Source of the DNA: Planococcus sp. SK3692
Lineage (GTDB): Bacteria > Bacillota > Bacilli > Bacillales_A > Planococcaceae
Assembly (NCBI RefSeq): GCF_028890485.2
Contig: NZ_JARCHV010000002.1
Location: 248,001-312,000 of the forward strand
Direction: 5' to 3'
DNA length: 64,000 nucleotides
The translations under genes and the position numbers were made by a program. The notes under the pieces are model-generated. The model saw only the letters and a list, made by a program, of their open reading frames with translations. It was not told where the DNA came from and made no database searches. The number at the start of each line of letters is the position of its first letter. The first letter of the stretch is position 1. This document shows positions 1-8,667 of the stretch, piece by piece.

Positions 1-124
1 CCACCATATAGAAGAAATTCATCCCGATACCCATTCCACATTCGTGCTGGCGATGGATAACGGAGACCGTTTGCCGGTCAGCCAATCGTATTCCAGCTAT
101 TTCCGCAAACTACTCGGCTTCTGA
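1..124 (+). CDS. LytTR-type response regulator, C-terminal end (partial)
   Basis: The window opens inside a reading frame that stops at a TGA at 122-124. The 40 visible residues end in LPVSQSYSSYFRKLLGF, which matches the usual end of LytTR DNA-binding domains (a conserved small strand carrying PVSR/Q-S followed by a basic terminal helix). The rest of the protein, including any receiver domain, lies outside the window, so its signal and targets cannot be judged. LytTR proteins generally bind direct repeats upstream of competence, bacteriocin or cell-surface genes. The family call rests on one short motif only. Confidence 0.6.
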   Translation, partial: HHIEEIHPDTHSTFVLAMDNGDRLPVSQSYSSYFRKLLGF

Positions 125-307
125 GAACGCATGAAAATGCTGCCTCGGACAGCCGATTTTCTGTTTGGCTCAAGGTATGCACTCTTCCATTCGGATATTC
201 CCTTTTTCGCTTCAGCACAAGTTAATATTAGCTAATAATCAGACAAATAGATTGGGTGTTTTGCATCCTGTCTTTTTTAGTGGAAGAAAACAAAGTCACT
301 CGTCAAT

Positions 308-322
308 ATGAAAACGCTTCAA
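308..322. promoter_or_regulatory. weak cre-like site (CcpA)
   Basis: The 15 bases starting ATGAAAACGC fit the relaxed cre consensus WTGNAANCGNWNNCW at every position except the conserved C near the 3' end. The site lies about 50 bp before the CoA-transferase start, where CcpA control of acetate metabolism would be plausible. One conserved mismatch keeps this weak. Confidence 0.25.
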
Positions 323-370
323 AAAATGACATATATTAGATAAAACATACAGAAAGAGAGTGTGGATGGA

Positions 371-1885
371 ATGGAAAAGAAACTTGAGCGAATCAAAGCG
401 GCAGAATTGCAGGACCGGGTTGTCACAGCGCAGGAAGCGGCGGCGTGGATTCAAGACGGCATGACACTTGGGCTTAGCGGGTTTACAAGAGCGGGAGATG
501 TGAAAGCGGTTCCTTATGCGCTGGTTGAGCGAGCGGAAACGGAAAGCTTCAAAGTCAATGTCTTCACCGGGGCATCCCTCGGGTCCGATATCGACCGATT
601 GTTCGCAGAAGCAGGCATCGTCAACAAGCGTTTACCGTTCCAAGCAGAACCGGCCATGCGTAAAGCGATCAACGCCGGCGACATGTATTTCGTTGACCAT
701 CACTTGTCCCATACAGCGGAATGGATCCGTTCTGGTGTCATCGAGCCGATCGATTTTGCGATCGTCGAAGCTTTGTCGATCACCGAAGACGGCATGATCA
801 TCCCGACAACGTCTGTCGGCAACTCATCGGTTTTCGTCAAACACGCGAAAAACATCATTGTGGAAATCAATGCAGCCCAGCCGGAACTGTTCGAAGGCAT
901 CCACGATATTTATGATACCGGCAAACAAGGGGAGCGCGACCCGATCCCTTTGACATCCGTGGACCAGCGCATTGGCACGAAGGGCATTCCGGTCGATATG
1001 GAGCGTGTGCGCGGCATCGTTTTCACACATCAGGAAGATTCCCCGTCGAACATTGTAGCGCCGGATGAAGATACCAAAATCATGGCTGATCATTTGCTAA
1101 ACTTTTTCCGCAGTGAAATTGAAGCCGGCCGCTTGACGGAAAAACTGGCTCCGCTTCAATCCGGCATCGGATCTGTCGCAAATGCCGTGCTTCACGGCAT
1201 GATTGATTCCGAGTTCAAAAACTTGGAAGTTTACTCGGAAGTATTGCAAGACGCGGTCTTCGATTTGATCGATGCCGGCAAAGTGGATTTTGCTTCGTGC
1301 TGCTCGATCACGTTGTCCGAGCCGAAAATGAAGCAAGTGTTCAGCGAGTTCGACCAATACCGCGACAAGATCATCATGCGCCCGCAGGAGATCTCGAACC
1401 ATCCGGAAGTTGTGCGCCGACTCGGTTTGATTTCGATCAACACGGCACTTGAATTCGATATGTACGGCAACGTCAACTCGACGCACGTCTCCGGAACCAA
1501 AATGATGAACGGCATCGGCGGCTCAGGTGATTTCGCCCGCAATGCGCGCCTCGCCATCTTCGTCACGAAATCAACTGCAAAAGACGGCAAAATTTCGAGC
1601 GTCGTGCCATTCGCATCACACGTCGACCATACCGAACACGATGTCGATGTCGTCGTCACTGAACAAGGCTATGCCGATCTTCGCGGACTAGCGCCGCGCC
1701 AGCGCGTGGAAGCTATCATCGAAAACTGCGTCCACCCGGACTACCGACCGCAAATGCGCGAGTATTACGAAGAAGCGCTGACACGCGGTGGCCAGACGCC
1801 TCACGTTCTTGAAAAAGCTTTCTCTTGGCACGAATCACTAGCCAAAAACGGCACAATGCTCGTGAAAAAAGAGCAATTGGTCTAA
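371..1885 (+). CDS. succinate/acetate CoA-transferase (acetyl-CoA hydrolase family)
   Basis: A cytoplasmic class I CoA-transferase of about 504 residues, the usual length of the AarC/Cat1/Ach1 family, which moves CoA between acetyl-CoA and succinate or hydrolyses acetyl-CoA. The glycine-rich GIGSVANAV segment is followed by VYSEVLQD, whose Glu (about residue 290) aligns with the catalytic glutamate that forms the CoA thioester in this family. The late SSVVPFASHVDHTEHDVDVVVTEQGYADLRGL region is also typical. An in-frame GTG at 362 exists, but the purine-rich AGAGAG at 355-360 is correctly spaced only for ATG 371. The gene stands alone and ends at a strong hairpin. Substrate choice (succinate or another acyl-CoA) cannot be read from sequence. 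Confidence 0.85.
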   Translation: MEKKLERIKAAELQDRVVTAQEAAAWIQDGMTLGLSGFTRAGDVKAVPYALVERAETESFKVNVFTGASLGSDIDRLFAEAGIVNKRLPFQAEPAMRKAINAGDMYFVDHHLSHTAEWIRSGVIEPIDFAIVEALSITEDGMIIPTTSVGNSSVFVKHAKNIIVEINAAQPELFEGIHDIYDTGKQGERDPIPLTSVDQRIGTKGIPVDMERVRGIVFTHQEDSPSNIVAPDEDTKIMADHLLNFFRSEIEAGRLTEKLAPLQSGIGSVANAVLHGMIDSEFKNLEVYSEVLQDAVFDLIDAGKVDFASCCSITLSEPKMKQVFSEFDQYRDKIIMRPQEISNHPEVVRRLGLISINTALEFDMYGNVNSTHVSGTKMMNGIGGSGDFARNARLAIFVTKSTAKDGKISSVVPFASHVDHTEHDVDVVVTEQGYADLRGLAPRQRVEAIIENCVHPDYRPQMREYYEEALTRGGQTPHVLEKAFSWHESLAKNGTMLVKKEQLV

Positions 1886-1890
1886 GCGAA

Positions 1891-1925
1891 TAAAACCGGA
1901 CAGCCACATGGGCTGTCCGGTTTTA
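1891..1925. terminator. bidirectional rho-independent terminator
   Basis: Perfect 15-bp stem (TAAAACCGGACAGCC and its complement) with a 5-nt loop. T-runs are present on both strands, so it can end both the CoA-transferase gene and the convergent VOC gene. Confidence 0.9.
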
Positions 1926-2023
1926 AATTGACTTTAATATCTTCAAAATGATATTTCATAAGTTTCTTGAATGAATGTAACTTGAGAAACTGGTTGGGTT
2001 ATTTCCGGTATTCTCTTTTCTGT

Positions 2024-2491
2024 TCAGCGATTGCCGTACATTTCTGACGTGTTGCGGGAATACAATTCGATGATGTTGCCGAACGGATCTTCTGTATAGA
2101 CAAGATAGTGCGGCTTGCCTTTATTGATATTCCACATTTTGCTGCGCTGGCGCCCGCCATGCTGGACAATGCGTTCAATCGTCTCGACAATGTCATCGAC
2201 CACTAAGGCAATATGGAAAAATCCTGCACGCCGCGGCGGCTCTTCAGAAAAAGAAGGTTCTTGGAACTCGAATAATTCGATTCCGAAGCCGTCGGAAGAC
2301 ATGAGATGGACATTGCGCATCTTGCGGATTTCCGGCCCCTGCAAATCATTGGTCATGGATTCGGGACCTTCTGTATCGGCATCGAAATCAAATGGCCCCG
2401 CCAAAATATGAAAATCGAATACTTTCCGGTACCATTTAATTGCCTTATCTAAATCGGGAACCGCTAGCCCCACATGCGTAATTGCTGCCAT
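2024..2491 (-). CDS. VOC (glyoxalase/bleomycin-resistance) family protein
   Basis: A 155-residue single-gene protein of the vicinal oxygen chelate fold. The N-terminal HVGLAVPDLDKAIKWYRKVF and the central GFFHIALVVDDIVETIERI mark the two beta-alpha-beta-beta-beta modules. Histidines at the start of each module and the Glu in DPFGNIIELYS are the expected metal ligands. Members are lyases, epimerases, dioxygenases or resistance proteins, and the substrate cannot be inferred here. The start ATG has an AAGGAGGAG site 8-10 nt upstream. The gene is monocistronic, convergent with the CoA-transferase gene and divergent from the rRNA methylase gene. Confidence 0.75.
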   Translation of the reverse strand: MAAITHVGLAVPDLDKAIKWYRKVFDFHILAGPFDFDADTEGPESMTNDLQGPEIRKMRNVHLMSSDGFGIELFEFQEPSFSEEPPRRAGFFHIALVVDDIVETIERIVQHGGRQRSKMWNINKGKPHYLVYTEDPFGNIIELYSRNTSEMYGNR

Positions 2492-2656
2492 GATGATTCT
2501 CCTCCTTTTTGCTGTACTGATTCTGTACCCTTCTATGAGCGGGAATATGCAGAAATCCAGCAGGAGGCGAAGGAATTGGTCGAAAATAGTTGTTGTCAGA
2601 CTGGATTTTTAGTATTATAATAAGCAATTGTGAAATTCTGAAATGAGGGTCCTAAT

Positions 2657-3730
2657 ATGAAAAATTCCATCTATGGATTGACGATAGAACAATTAAAAGA
2701 TTGGTTTGTAGAAAATGGCCAAAAGAAATACCGCGCGGAACAAGTGTGGGATTGGCTTTACATTAAACGTGTCACTGAATTCTCGGAGATGAAGAACTTA
2801 TCGAAGGAATGCATCGAGCTCTTGGAAAACAATTTTGCGATCCGTACATTGGAACAGGCAGTCAAGCAGGAATCGTCTGATGGCACGATCAAATTCCTTT
2901 TCCGTTTGCAGGATGGCAACTTGATCGAAACAGTTCTTATGCGCTTTAAATACGGCAACTCCGTCTGTGTAACGACACAAGTCGGCTGTAACATCGGCTG
3001 CAGTTTCTGCGCCAGCGGCCTGTTGAAGAAGAGCCGCGATTTGAACGCGGGCGAAATCGTCGAGCAGATCATGCAAGTGCAAGCGCATTTCGATGCGGAA
3101 CAAAAAGAAGAGCGCGTCAGCCATATCGTAGTCATGGGTATTGGCGAACCGTTCGATAACTACACAAACTTGATGGATTTCCTCCACGTCGTCAACTCCC
3201 AAAAAGGATTGGCAATCGGAGCGCGCCACATCACGGTTTCCACAAGCGGCATTGTGCCGAAGATTTACGATTATGCGGATGAAGGCTTGCAAGTCAACTT
3301 GGCCATTTCCATCCATGCACCGACGAACGAATTGCGTTCACGCATCATGAAGATCAACAAAGCATACCCAGTTGAAAAACTGATGGATTCTATCGATTAT
3401 TATCTGGAAAAATCAAACCGACGCATCACGTTCGAATACATCATGCTGCGCGACGTCAACGACCATGTCGAGGAAGCGAACAAGCTGGCAAAATTGCTTG
3501 AAAACAAGCGCCACTTGTCTTACGTCAACTTGATTCCTTACAACTCGGTTGATGAGCACGACCAATACCAGCAAAGCACGCCTGAAGCCATCAGTGCATT
3601 CTACGATGCATTGAAGAAAAAAGGCATCAATTGCGGTGTCCGCCATGAACAAGGCGCAGACATTGACGCTGCCTGCGGACAGCTTCGCAGCAAGCAAATC
3701 AAAAAAGAGAAAAAACCGGTAACGGTCTAA
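2657..3730 (+). CDS. rlmN: RlmN-type radical SAM 23S rRNA (A2503-C2) methyltransferase
   Basis: A 357-residue radical SAM enzyme. The CNIGCSFC motif (Cys111, Cys115, Cys118) binds the 4Fe-4S cluster. GEPFDNY is the family SAM-site motif, and the C-terminal DIDAACGQL carries the second catalytic Cys (about 340) that forms the methyl-protein adduct. These features give methylation of A2503 in 23S rRNA and, in known RlmN enzymes, A37 in some tRNAs. The sequence resembles, from memory, the Lactobacillales form ([20 protein letters not shown]) more than the Bacillus YloN form. It also sits alone rather than in the rsmB-rlmN-prpC-prkC cluster, so it may be a second copy. Cfr cannot be fully excluded by eye. 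Confidence 0.8.
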   Translation: MKNSIYGLTIEQLKDWFVENGQKKYRAEQVWDWLYIKRVTEFSEMKNLSKECIELLENNFAIRTLEQAVKQESSDGTIKFLFRLQDGNLIETVLMRFKYGNSVCVTTQVGCNIGCSFCASGLLKKSRDLNAGEIVEQIMQVQAHFDAEQKEERVSHIVVMGIGEPFDNYTNLMDFLHVVNSQKGLAIGARHITVSTSGIVPKIYDYADEGLQVNLAISIHAPTNELRSRIMKINKAYPVEKLMDSIDYYLEKSNRRITFEYIMLRDVNDHVEEANKLAKLLENKRHLSYVNLIPYNSVDEHDQYQQSTPEAISAFYDALKKKGINCGVRHEQGADIDAACGQLRSKQIKKEKKPVTV

Positions 3731-3745
3731 TAGTACCATAGGCAG

Positions 3746-3774
3746 AAAGCTCCCGAATTTTTCGGGGGCTTTTT
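3746..3774 (+). terminator. terminator of the rlmN-type gene
   Basis: A 12-bp stem (AAAGCTCCCGAA with one T-G wobble), a 3-nt loop and a T-run. It starts about 15 nt after the stop codon. Confidence 0.9.
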
Positions 3775-3790
3775 GTATTGGGCACGACGA

Positions 3791-3827
3791 TAAAAAGCTT
3801 GCAACCATGGTGGCTGCAAGCTTTTTA
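3791..3827 (-). terminator. terminator of the sugar ABC operon
   Basis: Inverted repeat with arms TAAAAAGCTTGCA and its complement. It lies directly after the stop codon of the last minus-strand permease gene, with U-rich sequence in the minus direction. Confidence 0.85.
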
Positions 3828-4742
3828 TTATTTTCCGCCAGATTGTAAATTGATGCCTTGTATAAAATACTTCTGGAAAAAGAAGAAGATGATAATGACA
3901 GGCAGCAAGACGAGCAATGAGCCGGCCATCAGGTAGTTCCATTGGGTGTTGAGCTGCCCTTTAAAGACTTGCAACCCGATCTGTAAGGTGTACAGGTTCT
4001 CGTCATTCAAATAGAGCAACGGGCCAAGAAAGTCGTTCCAAGCGCCGTTGAACGAAAAGATGGCGACGGTGGCGATTGCGGGTTTGGTAAGCGGCAAGCC
4101 GATCTTGCGCCAAATATAGAAATGGCTCGCACCTTCCATTTTTGCAGCTTCAATCAATTCATTCGGGATAGTCATATAGAATTGTCTGAGCAGAAAAATA
4201 TTGAACGCGCTGCCAAAGAAGGCGGGTACGATCAAAGGATAGTAGGTGTTGACCCAGCCGATTTTAGCAAACAAGACGTACTGCGGAATCAAGGTCACGA
4301 ATCCCGGGATCATCATCGTCGCTAGCACAATCGCAAACAATACGTTGCGCCCGCGAAAAGGGATCTTGGCAAAACCATAGGCGATGAACGAATTCGATAA
4401 AACATTGCCGATGACGACCAAGGTGGTGATGACGAGCGTATTGATCGTATATTGCGTAAATGGAGCCGCTTCCCAGGTTCTGATGTAATTGGACCAATTC
4501 CACGATTCCGGAAAGAAGGTCGGCGGAAACGACATCACTTCCGCCATTGTTTTCAAGGAAGTCGAGAACATCCACCATAAAGGCGATAAGATCATCAAGC
4601 TTCCAGCGGCAAGCAATACAAAATTAATGAGTTTCAGCATGTTCTTCCGATTGCCGTGATGTTGGAAATAGCTAGGATTTTTGATATCTTTTGTGCTGCC
4701 GGCTTCCTCGATATAGCGGGTATCGTCTTGGTGGGAGGTCAT
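3828..4742 (-). CDS. carbohydrate ABC transporter permease (MalG/AraQ type)
   Basis: A 304-residue inner-membrane subunit of a CUT1-type sugar importer. After a roughly 34-residue hydrophilic N-terminus there are six predicted membrane helices. The cytoplasmic EAA loop (EAAKMEGASHFYIWRKIGLPLTKP, about residues 198-221) docks with the ATPase. It pairs with the upstream MalF-type permease, whose stop overlaps this start by 4 nt (ATGA), so the two are translationally coupled. An internal ATG before LKLINFVLL would give a more usual length, but the overlap supports the longer form. The sugar is unknown; AraQ, LacG and MsmG-type permeases look alike at this level. Confidence 0.85.
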   Translation of the reverse strand: MTSHQDDTRYIEEAGSTKDIKNPSYFQHHGNRKNMLKLINFVLLAAGSLMILSPLWWMFSTSLKTMAEVMSFPPTFFPESWNWSNYIRTWEAAPFTQYTINTLVITTLVVIGNVLSNSFIAYGFAKIPFRGRNVLFAIVLATMMIPGFVTLIPQYVLFAKIGWVNTYYPLIVPAFFGSAFNIFLLRQFYMTIPNELIEAAKMEGASHFYIWRKIGLPLTKPAIATVAIFSFNGAWNDFLGPLLYLNDENLYTLQIGLQVFKGQLNTQWNYLMAGSLLVLLPVIIIFFFFQKYFIQGINLQSGGK

Positions 4743-5653
4743 CGATTATCGCCTCCCTCATAATGGACCCAGCGTGGAGCGAGCTTCAGGTTGATCATGG
4801 TCAGAATAAATACGATGATAAACAAGATCCAGGACATGGCCATTGCGTAGCCCATATTGAAGTTCTCGAAAGCCTGCCGCCACATGTATAGGTTGTAGAA
4901 TAACAATGAGTTTGCGGGACCGCCTTCGCCGTTGCTCGACATGACATAAGCTTCCTGGAAAATCTGGAAACCGCCAATCAGGCTGGTCACCACATCGAAG
5001 AAAATAACCGGTGTGATCATCGGCAAGGTAATATGGAAAAACTGACGGAATGTATTGGCACCGTCGATTTCCGCTGCTTCATACAAAGTTTTGGAAACGC
5101 CTTGCATGCTGGCGAGATATAAAAGCATCGCGCCGCCAACACTCCACAGCTTCATGAAAATCAGAGATGGTTTGGTCCAGTTAGGGTCGAACAGCCAGTT
5201 GGGTCCGTCGATGCCGACCCACCCGAGCATCAAATTGACCATCCCCGTGCCGGGATCGAGCAGCTGCATCCATAATAGGTAAACGCCGACGCCCGACAGT
5301 ACTGCCGGAAGGTAATACAATGTTCGGAATACGCGGATGCCCGGAACGTCCTGGTTCAAGAGTGCGGACAGGAAAATCGCGCCAATTGTCGTCAGCGGGA
5401 CAGAAAATAGCACATAGTACAAAGTGTTCCAAAGGGATGTCCAAAACAATCCGTCTTCTGTAAAGAGCCCTTGATAGTTCTCGGTTCCAACAAAGTCCAT
5501 GTGGGATGTAATATTGTAATCGGTAAAACTGGCGAACAGTGAAAAGAGCAGGGGCCCTGCCGTGAAAGCCAGAAACCCGATGATCCACGGCATGACGAAA
5601 ATATAGCCATACATCGTCTCTTTCCGCCGCATAGCCGACCTTGTTTTAGCCAA
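4739..5653 (-). CDS. carbohydrate ABC transporter permease (MalF/UgpA type)
   Basis: A 304-residue membrane subunit with six predicted helices. The first helix follows a basic N-terminus (KTRSAMRRKETMYGYIFVMPWIIGF), and the EAA motif reads YEAAEIDGANTFRQFFHITLPMITP. It forms the heterodimeric channel with the MalG-type protein encoded downstream. Translation appears to start at TTG 5653, because GGAGGG lies 6 nt before it and no ATG is suitably placed. It begins 12 nt after the binding-protein gene, in the standard order binding protein, MalF-like, MalG-like. No dedicated ATPase gene is in this operon; the MsmX-type ATPase encoded divergently is the obvious partner. Confidence 0.87.
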   Translation of the reverse strand: MAKTRSAMRRKETMYGYIFVMPWIIGFLAFTAGPLLFSLFASFTDYNITSHMDFVGTENYQGLFTEDGLFWTSLWNTLYYVLFSVPLTTIGAIFLSALLNQDVPGIRVFRTLYYLPAVLSGVGVYLLWMQLLDPGTGMVNLMLGWVGIDGPNWLFDPNWTKPSLIFMKLWSVGGAMLLYLASMQGVSKTLYEAAEIDGANTFRQFFHITLPMITPVIFFDVVTSLIGGFQIFQEAYVMSSNGEGGPANSLLFYNLYMWRQAFENFNMGYAMAMSWILFIIVFILTMINLKLAPRWVHYEGGDNR

Positions 5654-5665
5654 GCGAAGCCCTCC

Positions 5666-6991
5666 TTACTCGCGTGTATTTTTTTCAATCAATGATTCGA
5701 CATCTGCCTGTGCTTCTTCAAGCGCCTGTTTTGGCGTTTTCGAACCAAGCAACACTTCATCGATTTTCGGATTGACACTGCCCATGAAGTCAGGCGCAGC
5801 TACCGGTACCGGCGTAAGGAGCGTATCGTTCATGTATTCGGTTGCCATGCTATAGACCATGGTGCCGTCTTCTGTAAATTCGTCGGACTGTGCGGCGTTT
5901 TCAGCGGCTTCGATATTAGCGACGCTGTCAAAGTTCTGGACTGCCCAATATTCCTGTGCTTCGGCCCCTGTCAAATACTTGATGAATTCATAAGAAGCCT
6001 CAGGATTGGAAGCGCCAGCTGGAATCTCGGCAACGAATCCACCTCCCCAGCTTGTGTTTCCATTTCCTGGTTCCATCTCTGGAAGTTTCGCAACACCGAA
6101 GTTCAAGTCATCTGCATAATCGCGAATTTGGGTATAAAAAGTCGGTGCGCTGACGTACATGCCGAGGCTGCCGTTGAAGAACGGGTTGCCTTGCTGGCTG
6201 TCAATTTGAGCTTTATAGGAATTGATGACATCGTCTCCGTATTTATCCTTCCATCCTGTCAGCCATTCCAGCGTCTCCAGGTTGGTTTCAGTGTCGATCA
6301 AGACTTCATTTTCTTCATTGATAAAGTTGTGGCCATTGGCATTTAGCATCCAGACATCGTAATTGATGCCCCATAGTGGATAAAACCCGATGCGTTCGTA
6401 ATCATCGCCGTTTTTCACATCAAGCTTCGCGGCATATTCCTCAAGCTCCGCCCAAGTAGTCGGAGGTTGTTCAGGATCTAGCCCCGCTTCTTCAAACGCG
6501 TCTTTATTGTAGAACAGCACGCGCGTATCGGTATTGAACGGTACGCCGTAAGAATCCCCTTCATGAAGGGTTGCTTCCCATAATTCGGGATAAAACTGGC
6601 CAGAGATATCATCTTCTGACATAAATTCCGCCAGGTTCATCGCCTGGTTCTGTTCCCCGCGAAGAGCGGTCGTATTGATATCATTAATCACTACATCTGG
6701 CGGGTCGCCAGCTGCAATCGCTGCGAGTTCTTTCGTCCAAATGTCTCCCCAAGGAAGGTAAGTATGCTGAACTTCGATTTCATCCTGGGATTCGTTAAAG
6801 TCGGTAATGATTTTTTCAATGACGGGACGGCGGATTTCGGAACCCCAGAAAGTCCAGAAATCGAGAACGACTTTTCCATCTTCGTTTTCAGTCGAGCTAT
6901 CGTTGCTGTTGCCAGTCTGAAAACCGGCGCAGCCCGTAAGAAATAGGGAAGATGCCAAAAAGGCTGCAGGTATTGTGTAGAGTTTTTTCAT
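5666..6991 (-). CDS. extracellular sugar-binding lipoprotein of ABC transporter
   Basis: A 441-residue solute-binding protein. The signal peptide MKKLYTIPAAFLASSLFLTGC ends in a lipobox (LTGC), so the mature protein is a lipid-anchored surface protein. VVLDFWTFWGSEIRRPVIEKIITDFNESQ, GDPPDVVINDINTTAL and SYGVPFNTDTRVLFYNKDAFEEAGLDPEQPPTTWAELEEYAAKL are typical of the MalE/UgpB-like (SBP_bac_1) family. An AAAGGAGAGG site precedes the ATG. The gene heads the minus-strand transporter operon. The leader contains the palindrome TTTGGTAACCAAA. The ligand is unknown (an oligosaccharide or glycerol-phosphate-type compound are both possible). Confidence 0.88.
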   Translation of the reverse strand: MKKLYTIPAAFLASSLFLTGCAGFQTGNSNDSSTENEDGKVVLDFWTFWGSEIRRPVIEKIITDFNESQDEIEVQHTYLPWGDIWTKELAAIAAGDPPDVVINDINTTALRGEQNQAMNLAEFMSEDDISGQFYPELWEATLHEGDSYGVPFNTDTRVLFYNKDAFEEAGLDPEQPPTTWAELEEYAAKLDVKNGDDYERIGFYPLWGINYDVWMLNANGHNFINEENEVLIDTETNLETLEWLTGWKDKYGDDVINSYKAQIDSQQGNPFFNGSLGMYVSAPTFYTQIRDYADDLNFGVAKLPEMEPGNGNTSWGGGFVAEIPAGASNPEASYEFIKYLTGAEAQEYWAVQNFDSVANIEAAENAAQSDEFTEDGTMVYSMATEYMNDTLLTPVPVAAPDFMGSVNPKIDEVLLGSKTPKQALEEAQADVESLIEKNTRE

Positions 6992-7016
6992 GATTTTCCT
7001 CTCCTTTTTTTATATC

Positions 7017-7029
7017 TTTGGTAACCAAA
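7017..7029. promoter_or_regulatory. palindrome in leader of sugar ABC operon
   Basis: TTTGGTAACCAAA has 6-bp arms around one base, about 25 bp upstream of the binding-protein start. Its size and place fit an operator, but no regulator gene lies nearby. Confidence 0.35.
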
Positions 7030-7151
7030 AATTTCGTTTCCCGAAGCAAATGGTCGATAAGATTGTGAAGGAGCTTGCTATTCATGTCTCTAGTAGTACA
7101 GAATATTCCAGCTTCATTAGAAACGAGTATACAGTAGAGTATAGAAGTTGC

Positions 7152-7190
7152 CAAATATATATTTGTAATTTACTGCTTATTCTCTATAAT
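7152..7190 (+). promoter_or_regulatory. promoter of the MsmX-type ATPase gene with overlapping palindrome
   Basis: TTGTAA (7163-7168), a 16-nt spacer and TATAAT (7185-7190) form a good sigma-A promoter 31 nt before the start codon. A perfect 14-bp palindrome, CAAATATATATTTG at 7152-7165, overlaps the -35 box and could be an operator, although AT-rich palindromes also arise by chance. Confidence 0.55.
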
Positions 7191-7220
7191 AGAAGAAAAA
7201 GTATTAGAGGAGACTGGGAC

Positions 7221-8345
7221 ATGGCAGAAATTAAGATCGATCAATTAGGCAAAAGGTATGATAAAGGGGCGCTGGCCGTCAGCGATTTCAATTTACATAT
7301 AAAAGATGAAGAGTTCATCGTTTTTGTCGGTCCTTCGGGGTGTGGGAAATCGACAACATTGAGAATGATCGCAGGGTTGGAAGAAATCTCGGAAGGCGAA
7401 TTCTTCATTGATGGAAAACGCATGAATGATGTCGAGCCAAAAGAACGCGACATCGCCATGGTATTTCAAAACTACGCCTTGTATCCACATATGACAGTCT
7501 ATGAAAATATGGCGTTCGGCTTAAAGCTGAGAAAGTTCAAAAAGGCGGAAATCAAGCAACGTGTAGACGAAGCTGCCGCGATCCTCGGATTGGAAGACTA
7601 CCTAAACAGAAAACCGAAAGCGCTCTCAGGCGGTCAGCGCCAACGTGTGGCCCTTGGACGCGCCATTGTCCGCGATGCCAAAGTATTCCTGATGGATGAG
7701 CCCTTGTCGAACTTGGACGCGAAATTGCGCGTACAGATGCGCGCAGAAATCTCCAAATTGCATAACCGCCTAAAGACGACAACGATTTATGTAACCCATG
7801 ATCAAACGGAAGCTATGACTATGGCTTCCCGTATCGTCGTCATGAAAGATGGCTTGATCCAGCAAGTGGGTACGCCAAAACAAGTCTATGATTTTCCGGA
7901 AAATCGCTTTGTCGGAGGGTTTATCGGTTCACCCGCAATGAACTTTTTCGAAGGCCAGCTAATCGAAGGCACCTTCGCAGTAGGAAATAAGAAAATAGCG
8001 ATTCCTTCAAAACTATTGGACGTTTTAAAAGCAGAAGGCTACGACAATAAGCCGGTCACGCTCGGCATCCGTCCTGAACATATCCACGTCAACAACGAAG
8101 ACCTGTCGGGAATCCCGGCTAGCGAATTCGATGCAACGATCACCGTCGCTGAATTGACAGGTGCTGAAACAATCCTTCATGCAGTCTATGAGGACCAGGA
8201 ATTCATCGCCCGCGTCGATGCAGCGACGACAATCGAAGCTGGCCACCAAGCAACACTCGCCTTCGACATGGCGCATGTGCATTTCTTCGATGCAGAAACA
8301 GGGACACGCATCAAAGCTGTAGAACGTGCGGAAGTAACTGTATAA
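7221..8345 (+). CDS. msmX: sugar ABC transporter ATP-binding protein, MsmX/UgpC family
   Basis: A 374-residue cytoplasmic ATPase for CUT1 sugar importers. Visible motifs are Walker A GPSGCGKST (about 37-45), the signature LSGGQRQR, Walker B VFLMDEPLS with the D-loop LDAKLR, and the H-loop YVTHDQTEA. A C-terminal regulatory region (about 235-374, MOP/TOBE type) follows. The start is ATG 7221 behind AGAGGAG; the open frame extends further upstream but that part is leader. B. subtilis MsmX serves several importers at once. The divergent position beside a transporter operon lacking an ATPase suggests it energises that one and probably others. The symbol is by family resemblance. Confidence 0.85.
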   Translation: MAEIKIDQLGKRYDKGALAVSDFNLHIKDEEFIVFVGPSGCGKSTTLRMIAGLEEISEGEFFIDGKRMNDVEPKERDIAMVFQNYALYPHMTVYENMAFGLKLRKFKKAEIKQRVDEAAAILGLEDYLNRKPKALSGGQRQRVALGRAIVRDAKVFLMDEPLSNLDAKLRVQMRAEISKLHNRLKTTTIYVTHDQTEAMTMASRIVVMKDGLIQQVGTPKQVYDFPENRFVGGFIGSPAMNFFEGQLIEGTFAVGNKKIAIPSKLLDVLKAEGYDNKPVTLGIRPEHIHVNNEDLSGIPASEFDATITVAELTGAETILHAVYEDQEFIARVDAATTIEAGHQATLAFDMAHVHFFDAETGTRIKAVERAEVTV

Positions 8346-8355
8346 AATCCAGTAG

Positions 8356-8387
8356 CCCCGACCGGTTCAAATGCCGGCCGGGTTTTT
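8356..8387 (+). terminator. terminator of the ATPase gene
   Basis: Stem CCCGACCGG / CCGGCCGGG with one internal mismatch, an 8-nt loop, then TTTTT. Confidence 0.8.
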
Positions 8388-8600
8388 GTATGCAACCGAT
8401 TAGTACGTGAATGAATAACAAGCCAGTGCTTGTACCTATTTCAATCGACCCCATCCATCAAATTTCATCATCTGTCCCGGAGCAGGGCAGCGCAGCGATT
8501 CCCTATTTGATGCTAAAATTTTTCATTAAGAATAAACGTATTACCTTAACTATTCAAAGCGTGAAAATTTGAAAAAAATGGGGGAGTTCGTACAGTATAA
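8388..8600. other. non-coding stretch before the YkuS-YtxH gene
   Basis: Apart from the terminator before it and the sigma-B-like promoter after it, this intergenic part holds no open frame with a ribosome binding site and no clear repeat. The segment GCAGCGATTCCC near 8494 resembles part of the hairpin repeat at 37114 and 37363 but lacks its inverted arm. Confidence 0.4.
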
Positions 8601-8625
8601 GTTTAGATAGGTAGATTAGGGGAAA
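8601..8625 (+). promoter_or_regulatory. sigma-B-like promoter
   Basis: GTTTAG, 13 nt, GGGAAA: close to the B. subtilis general-stress consensus GTTTAA-N12-15-GGGWAW, and 42 nt before the start of a YtxH-type gene. YtxH homologues are sigma-B controlled in B. subtilis, which supports the reading. No sigma-A promoter of similar quality is visible nearby. Confidence 0.5.
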
Positions 8626-8667
8626 ACAACTTAACATAGAGTTTTCAAAAAAAGGAGTGGACACAGA

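Noticed and set aside
2657-3730. Cfr-type (A2503-C8) resistance methylase
   Set aside because: Key segments ([20 protein letters not shown], general length) fit RlmN; nothing specific to Cfr was recognised. A phylogeny would settle it.
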